A stretch of 8,174 nucleotides of DNA from DAOVRL01 sp023128595. Its GTDB lineage: Bacteria; Planctomycetota; Phycisphaerae; Sedimentisphaerales; Anaerobacaceae. The number at the start of each line of letters is the position of its first letter. Positions within the stretch are counted from its first letter, which is position 1. Under the pieces are notes generated by a model. It ran no database searches, had not been told where the DNA came from, and worked only from the letters and a program-made list of their open reading frames with translations. The position numbers were made by a program, and so were the translations under genes. The stretch covers positions 1 to 8,174 of the forward strand of contig DAOVRL010000186.1 of assembly GCA_030628155.1 (NCBI GenBank). Reading direction: 5' to 3'. Below are positions 5,501-8,174 of the stretch, one piece after another.

Positions 5501-7228
5501 AACACCGATCCAGCCATTGTCGTGGATATGGGAGCATACGAGTACAATCCCGCCAGATCGTCAATAGCCCTCTCGCCTCTCGAAACCACGTTCTCCTATG
5601 TTCGGGGCGGCCCGATCCCTGATCCTCAAACTCTGCTGGTGAGAAACTGCGGCGGCCAGACACTTGATTGGGAAACTTTCCATGACTGCAACTGGCTTGA
5701 TGTCCTGCCGCCAAACGGTCACTCCAGCGGCCAGATCGATGAGGTGATCTTGTCTGTCGAACCCAACTCACTGCCTTTGGGCACTCATAAATGCACATTG
5801 ACCGTTTACGACTCCAACGCCGTCAACAATCCACGCACTGCATCGGTTACCTTAAGCATTTTTGCAGATACCATTCATGTTCCGGAAGATATCCCTACAA
5901 TCCAGGATGCAATCGACCATGTCCTCGAAGGAGGCACGGTCATAGTGGCCGACGGCACGTACCGTGGTCCCGGCAACCGTGACATTGACTTTCTCGGCAA
6001 GGCAATCACTGTCCGTAGCGAGAACGGCCCTGAAAAGTGTATTGTCGATTGCGACGGCAAGATATACGAGCCCCACCGCGGCTTCCATTTCCACAACGGC
6101 GAAAACGCAAACTCGGTACTGTCCGGCTTTACCATCATTAACGGGTACGGACCAAAAGCGGGTCTGTATCGTTGGGGACCGGGTTTCTGTGGCGGAGCTG
6201 TCTTATGTAACGCTGCCAGCCCCACAATCAGTGGCTGTGTTCTTGTCGATAACTCTGCAAACTACGGCGGCGCGATTTACGCCCACCAGAGCAGCTCGTC
6301 CCTGACAAGGTGTGTCTTCAGCGGCAATACGGCCGAGTTTAGCGGTGCTGGGCTCTACAACAGCGAGAGCAACCTTGTCTTGACCAACTGCCTGTTCGAC
6401 TTCAATCGGGCCATGCAGTATGATGGCGGTGGCATCGGCAACTACCAAAGCACGCCGGTTCTTGCCAACTGCACGTTCTGCGGCAACGCCGCGGCGAGGA
6501 ATGGCGGCGGTCTAAGCAACTCGTTTCACAGCGATTCGACGCTTGCTAATTGCCTGCTGTGGTATAACACGGCCGTGAACGGACCTCAAATCAGCACGGA
6601 GAGCACGCGTTATGCGTCGCATCTGAGAGTTTTATGCAGCAATGTCCAGGACGGTTTAACTAAACTGTATATCAACAAAAAGGGTACTTTAACTTGGGGC
6701 CCGGGTAACATTGAGGCCGAACCCTGTTTTCTTGATCTGGGTCATTGGGCCGACGTTGATGACCTGAACATTATTGCTGAACCCAACGACCCAAATGCTG
6801 TTGCGGTTAGTGGCGACTATCATTTGAAAAGCCAGGGCTGGCGATGGGATACTGAGCGCAAAATGTGGACCTGGGACGATATCACCAGCCGATGTATCGA
6901 TGCCGGCAATCCCGGCTCGCCCCTCGGCGACGAGCCCCTCTCTGTCCCCGCCGACCCGAACAACGATTGGGGCGTAAACGTTCGCATAAATATGGGCGCC
7001 TATGGAGGCACAGGCGAGGCAAGTATGCCACCTTATGATTGGGCGCTGCTGACTGATTTGAATAATGATGGTATAGTCAATGGTCAGGACTTTGCCCATG
7101 CGGCGACAGATTGGTCCACCGCGGCCGATGAACAGCCTGGCGATTTGAATAGAGACGGTGTGATTGATTTTGCCGACCTGGCTCTATTTGCCGATGACTG
7201 GCTGAAACAAACAACGTGGCACAAATAA
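2543..7228 (+). CDS. Giant secreted protein: three parallel beta-helix modules alternating with two BACON-like domains, plus C-terminal type I dockerin
   Basis: This is a 1561-residue exported protein. I chose ATG 2543 because AGGA (2531-2534) sits 8 nt upstream and a clean signal peptide follows (MK, hydrophobic 3-16, APA at 17-19, cleavage near 19/20). A GTG start at 2489 would add 18 residues and bury the signal. Residues 21-495, 607-1002 and 1109-1489 are right-handed parallel beta-helices. Each starts with a VP-(x)n-IQ.AID..(D/E)G..V...GTY cap and GNR(D/E)IDF.GKAITVRS, continues with coils of the pattern L.NC.F..N.A...GG.., and the first two clearly end in (S)C(I)(D/N)AG ... D.DG.PR ... 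GA.E. Chlamydial Pmp proteins share the GGA(I/L) and FxxN motifs. Residues ~500-602 and ~1006-1107 are BACON-like beta-sandwich domains. Residues 1501-1555 are a dockerin with two complete calcium loops (D1505-D1516 and D1534-D1545; Asp/Asn at positions 1, 3, 5, 9, 12). The dockerin should bind a cohesin; the helices suggest adhesion or polysaccharide binding. No catalytic motif was seen. Confidence 0.93.
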   Translation: MKATVFLALLFILAASAPAATRRVPDEYLNIQAAIDACTHGDTVIVAPGTYTGQGNRDIDFKGKAITVRSTDPNDPATVAATIIDCNGTEEDPHRGFHFHNDEGANSVLAGFTLRNGFATNGGGTLCNESSPTIANCTFLNNSTNGRGGALYNHNCSPTIVNCLFSRNSNITDDGGGIYNLKSSPVLTGCTFSRNTADSDGGAIYSLDSDLVLTDCAFTGNSTRFSGGAMCTRADDGRCDLVLTNCTFTDNSASYGGGMWTRYGRLTLTDCTFTKNQATYSGGGMRNADSTSVLTNCIFRANSAQGGGGTSESYSTLANCLYVDNHAYSTAGASIGAGTVTNCVFIGNSSECSTGGLGCGDGESVVTNCTIAGNSSGGYGRAGIGGGLGRLAVVNCIVWDNRDRAGASESAQISDAVEGLLTVDYCCIQGWTGELGGIGNTAENPEFVYPAGYNYHLLSNSPCINAGLPDSYDGIDMDGEPRMLDGRVDIGADEFSAASEPLIGVHPKSFGFAAHPDGGNPETQILTIRNLGADVLDWLIVEDCPWLNVAPQSGQSTGNSNQVTLSVDSSTLSSGLYNTELVITAEGVINSPWRVQVTLQVFDDDGTLHVPSEYETIQAAIDTALDGQSVILAPGTYTGDGNREIDFKGKAITVRSQSGPESCVIDCNANEYEPHWAFTFNSGEDANSVISGFTITNGYHKYGGGIHCYQAGPSISGCVLTGNYATWGGGMYNDQGNPSLIDCTFKDNDAHGGAGIHNKAGSPMLTECTFRANHARAMYNGRHSSPILTNCEFIENDGGGVENDRYTNPIFTNCKFIGNSAGSGGALINRDYDTPTLINCLFLGNASKWDGGAMHNTGTNIFPTLINCTLTGNSGGTEGGAISNWDNAHHAAPTLVNCILWGNSDSRGTGESSQIYRGEPVVDYCCIQGWTGLIEGTGNISSDPCFALAGEPYLSAESSCIDAGTNSVGPNLPETDLDGNPRIMNGNTDPAIVVDMGAYEYNPARSSIALSPLETTFSYVRGGPIPDPQTLLVRNCGGQTLDWETFHDCNWLDVLPPNGHSSGQIDEVILSVEPNSLPLGTHKCTLTVYDSNAVNNPRTASVTLSIFADTIHVPEDIPTIQDAIDHVLEGGTVIVADGTYRGPGNRDIDFLGKAITVRSENGPEKCIVDCDGKIYEPHRGFHFHNGENANSVLSGFTIINGYGPKAGLYRWGPGFCGGAVLCNAASPTISGCVLVDNSANYGGAIYAHQSSSSLTRCVFSGNTAEFSGAGLYNSESNLVLTNCLFDFNRAMQYDGGGIGNYQSTPVLANCTFCGNAAARNGGGLSNSFHSDSTLANCLLWYNTAVNGPQISTESTRYASHLRVLCSNVQDGLTKLYINKKGTLTWGPGNIEAEPCFLDLGHWADVDDLNIIAEPNDPNAVAVSGDYHLKSQGWRWDTERKMWTWDDITSRCIDAGNPGSPLGDEPLSVPADPNNDWGVNVRINMGAYGGTGEASMPPYDWALLTDLNNDGIVNGQDFAHAATDWSTAADEQPGDLNRDGVIDFADLALFADDWLKQTTWHK
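2603..4027 (+). repeat. Internal repeat copy 1: beta-helix module with 11 coils
   Basis: Residues 21-495 of the large protein. Eleven coils each carry one cysteine at the equivalent position (C137, 163, 190, 216, 246, 271, 297, 320, 343, 369, 396), mostly 23-30 residues apart. The module ends with VDYCCIQGW and a closing motif, SPCINAG ... DMDGEPRML ... GADEF. The first ~330 bases use almost only C-ending codons; later coils do not. Confidence 0.85.
3821..3840 (+). repeat. 20-bp exact direct repeat, copy 1
   Basis: The 20 bases TGCATCCAGGGATGGACGGG recur exactly at 5318-5337. They encode CIQGWTG at the junction between the last coil and the closing motif of beta-helix modules 1 and 2. Surrounding DNA is much less conserved, so the match stands out. 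Confidence 0.75.
4361..5548 (+). repeat. Internal repeat copy 2: beta-helix module with 8 coils
   Basis: Residues 607-1002. It has the same N-terminal cap as copies 1 and 3, then eight coils with cysteines at 718, 743, 768, 791, 814, 840, 868 and 898. It ends with VDYCCIQGW, SSCIDAG, DLDGNPRIM and GAYEY. Aligned with copy 1, the protein is well conserved but the codons differ at many third positions, so the duplication is not recent. Confidence 0.85.
5318..5337 (+). repeat. 20-bp exact direct repeat, copy 2
   Basis: Second copy of the 20-bp sequence at 3821-3840, in the same codon frame and at the same structural position of module 2. Recombination between the two copies would delete 1497 bp (499 codons, in frame) and leave a protein with one beta-helix and one BACON-like domain fewer. 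Confidence 0.75.
5867..7009 (+). repeat. Internal repeat copy 3: beta-helix module with 5 coils
   Basis: Residues 1109-1489. The cap matches the other copies. Five coils carry cysteines at 1232, 1257, 1283, 1310 and 1337. The VDYCCIQGW element is replaced by a divergent LRVLCSNVQDG segment, and a long loop (about 1365-1450) comes before the SRCIDAG ... GAYGG closing motif. This copy is the most divergent in its C-terminal half. Confidence 0.8.
7043..7207 (+). other. Dockerin type I domain coding segment
   Basis: Residues 1501-1555 of the large protein contain two EF-hand-like calcium loops, DLNNDGIVNGQD and DLNRDGVIDFAD, each followed by a helix ending in DW(S/L). This duplicated F-hand layout is the type I dockerin. 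Dockerins bind cohesin domains on scaffold or surface proteins. No cohesin-containing gene lies in this window, so the partner must be encoded elsewhere. Confidence 0.85.
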
Positions 7229-7575
7229 GCGTCAGAACGTTTTCGAGAAAGAGTTGTGAGTAATAAACTCACCGCCCTTCCTTTCTAGTGTTTACTTAAA
7301 GGGACAAACCGATTTTGGACCCCGTGGATACTGTTCGGCTCTATCCAAATAGCAGTATTTCTCTCGCTTGGCTTATACAATTAGTCAAAGCGCCAATGTC
7401 TTATGGCGTCCTAAATTGGGAAAACGACAAGCATCCCCCAATCGCGGTTTGGATAACATTGCTTCGTGTGGGACCGGTCTTCCGCTCCAGCCTATGCAAA
7501 GAGAGAGGTTCAGAAAAGGTGTGAGGTCCGAACCTTCTGTTTGCCTTCGTTGAGGCTGTGCCTATTGGCGCTTGA
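7229..7575. other. ~350-bp stretch without an intact gene; eroded coding remnants
   Basis: A small hairpin, GTGAGT-AATAA-ACTCAC (7256-7272), lies 27 bp after the stop of the large gene. It lacks a strong T-tract and is only a weak terminator candidate. The rest has short overlapping frames in all phases with no ribosome binding sites. One phase reads a hydrophobic segment (about 7335-7378, ILFGSIQIAVFLSLGLYN), and another, upstream of 7576, reads LLALDKRT (7562-7585), which may be the strand before the Walker A' motif of the adjacent kinase relic. These look like the upstream parts of that decayed gene. Confidence 0.4.
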
Positions 7576-7842
7576 CAAGCGCACGGTGACCTGCGGAACC
7601 CAAATATTGCGTCTTTATTGGGCCTTCCGAAAGGATCACGAGGCCTTCAGGACGTGCTCTTGGGGAAAGGACTGCACCAGGCTGTTTATTCTGTGCCTCA
7701 AAACGGCTTGGATGTCCTCGCTGCTGACTCGGGCAATACAGCCGATGCCTTCGAATTGTTGGCGTCTTCCCTGACGGCTCAGCGGCTAAATGAAATCAGC
7801 CAAAGCTATGACCACGTAATTATCGATACGCCAGTGTCATAA
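7576..7842 (+). pseudogene. Fragment of a bacterial tyrosine kinase (BY-kinase, Wzc/CpsD/CapB type)
   Basis: The frame between TGA 7573-7575 and TAA 7840-7842 reads GDLRNPNIASLLGLPKGSRG, then LQDVLLGKGL, LDVLAADSG, ELLASSLTAQRL and YDHVIIDTP. This follows the BY-kinase / capsular exopolysaccharide ATPase order: Walker A' (usually D.DLR.P), GLP...GL.DVLLG, (L)(D)VL.AG, ELL.S and Walker B (YD.VIIDTP). The Walker A P-loop that should come ~25 residues before is absent. A stop codon interrupts the frame right after Walker B, and the C-terminal kinase part and tyrosine cluster are missing. It is therefore a broken relic. Intact relatives autophosphorylate on tyrosine and control chain length of exported polysaccharide, so the site probably once held part of an exopolysaccharide locus. 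There is no usable start. Confidence 0.75.
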
Positions 7843-8033
7843 ATAAATAGTGATTATTTTTTTGATTGCTCGGGAGGGCCCAGCAAGCGGATGGCTTTTA
7901 TATACAGAGTACCTTGCTGCGCCTGGTTTAACGCTTTCCTGGAGATACCCAGAACAACCGCCTTCAATGAGCTTAGATTCATTTTTTTTGTTTCTCTTAG
8001 TCCGCCTTCAAACGTCCAATAGTATCTTAAATC
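7843..8033. other. Short intergenic stretch between kinase relic and IS66-type element
   Basis: This has no recognisable gene. On the minus strand, a 42-codon ATG frame at 7854-7982 has a purine-rich run upstream but no similarity that I recognise. On the plus strand, the expected C-terminal half of the kinase is not found in any frame. Runs of T at 7857-7863 and 7982-7989 are present. The last eight bases, 8026-8033 (CTTAAATC), are the candidate target-site duplication of the adjacent element. Confidence 0.4.
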
Positions 8034-8174
8034 GTAACCGTTCAGGCCCTTAGTTGGCCTGATGCAGAAGCGATGGAGTAGGAGTTTGGAAATAATAGGC
8101 GGACAGAGCGTTTTGAATGAATTGCCAGCTGGACCGGCCTTGCTTTCGGCAGGTAGCCAACACCGTCCAGATGC
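8034..8174 (-). mobile_element. End of an IS66-type insertion sequence (partial)
   Basis: The sequence GTAACCGTTCAGG starts at 8034. IS66-family elements end in GTAA, commonly as GTAA.CGTTCAGG-like inverted repeats, and duplicate 8 bp of target. Sixteen bases further inside, the C-terminal coding end of a transposase is reached on the opposite strand, the usual spacing for such an element. The rest is beyond the right edge of the window. Confidence 0.65.
8050..8174 (-). CDS. IS66-type transposase, C-terminal fragment (5' end outside window)
   Basis: Read on the minus strand from the window edge, the frame gives IWTVLATCRKQGRSSWQFIQ, NALSAYYFQTPTPSLL and HQAN, then TAA at 8052-8050. IS66-family transposases end with this pattern: a WTV.AT.R.QGR..(F/W).F(I/L)..A...Y/H strand-helix pair followed by a short P.PSLL tail. 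Only about 40 residues are visible, so the catalytic core cannot be judged. The stop codon lies 16 bp from the GTAA terminus of the element. The plus-strand frame over the same bases (ATG 8062 onward) is a shadow. Confidence 0.75.
   Translation of the reverse strand, partial: IWTVLATCRKQGRSSWQFIQNALSAYYFQTPTPSLLHQAN

Noticed and set aside
2603..7009. Could the repeat-rich region be a CRISPR or a tandem-DNA-repeat array?
   Set aside because: The repeats are conserved at protein level with degenerate DNA and variable spacing, and they sit in one continuous open frame.
7256..7272. GTGAGT-AATAA-ACTCAC as the terminator of the large gene.
   Set aside because: The stem is only six base pairs with moderate GC and no T-tract follows, so it cannot be called a terminator.
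7854..7982. 42-codon minus-strand ATG frame (MNLSSLKAVVLGISRKALNQ...).
   Set aside because: Too short, no recognised family and no clear ribosome binding site; it lies between two broken elements.
8062..8174. Plus-strand frame starting MQKRWSRSLEIIGG running off the right edge.
   Set aside because: The opposite strand encodes a recognisable IS66-type transposase C-terminus with a matching element end; the plus frame has no ribosome binding site.

Overview
The window looks like an accessory, insertion-sequence-rich stretch of a Planctomycetes chromosome, most likely of the Phycisphaerae/Sedimentisphaerales type. This is inferred from one very large secreted protein that combines polymorphic-repeat beta-helices, BACON-like domains and a C-terminal type I dockerin, from a TPR/peptidoglycan-binding protein, and from IS66-type and IS4-type transposase tails. 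No rRNA, tRNA or CRISPR array is visible.

Layout. (1) 1-~140: the 3' end of an insertion sequence, with a transposase C-terminus that I read as IS4 family. (2) 149-1621: a TPR protein whose first residues are the second half of a peptidoglycan-binding domain, so the insertion sequence appears to have cut off its N-terminus. (3) 1622-2542: about 0.9 kb without a convincing gene. It holds a good sigma70-like promoter (1775-1803), an intrinsic-terminator-like hairpin (2052-2099), further inverted repeats and a second promoter (2301-2330). The first two bracket a possible ~290-nt untranslated RNA. (4) 2543-7228: a 1561-residue exported protein built as beta-helix / BACON / beta-helix / BACON / beta-helix / dockerin. 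The three helices have 11, 8 and 5 recognisable coils, each with one cysteine at the same place. (5) 7229-8033: eroded DNA with a broken piece of a bacterial tyrosine kinase (BY-kinase, Wzc/CpsD type), which usually belongs to exopolysaccharide loci. (6) 8034-8174: the end of an IS66-type element running into the window on the minus strand, with its GTAA terminus visible.

The only clearly intact gene is the large secreted protein. Its dockerin suggests docking to a cohesin partner outside the cell; its beta-helices suggest a surface, adhesive or polysaccharide-facing role. The kinase relic and the transposon ends on both sides indicate that neighbouring cell-surface genes have been lost or rearranged. 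The best candidates for undescribed biology are the promoter-to-terminator RNA and the triple-helix, cysteine-ladder protein.
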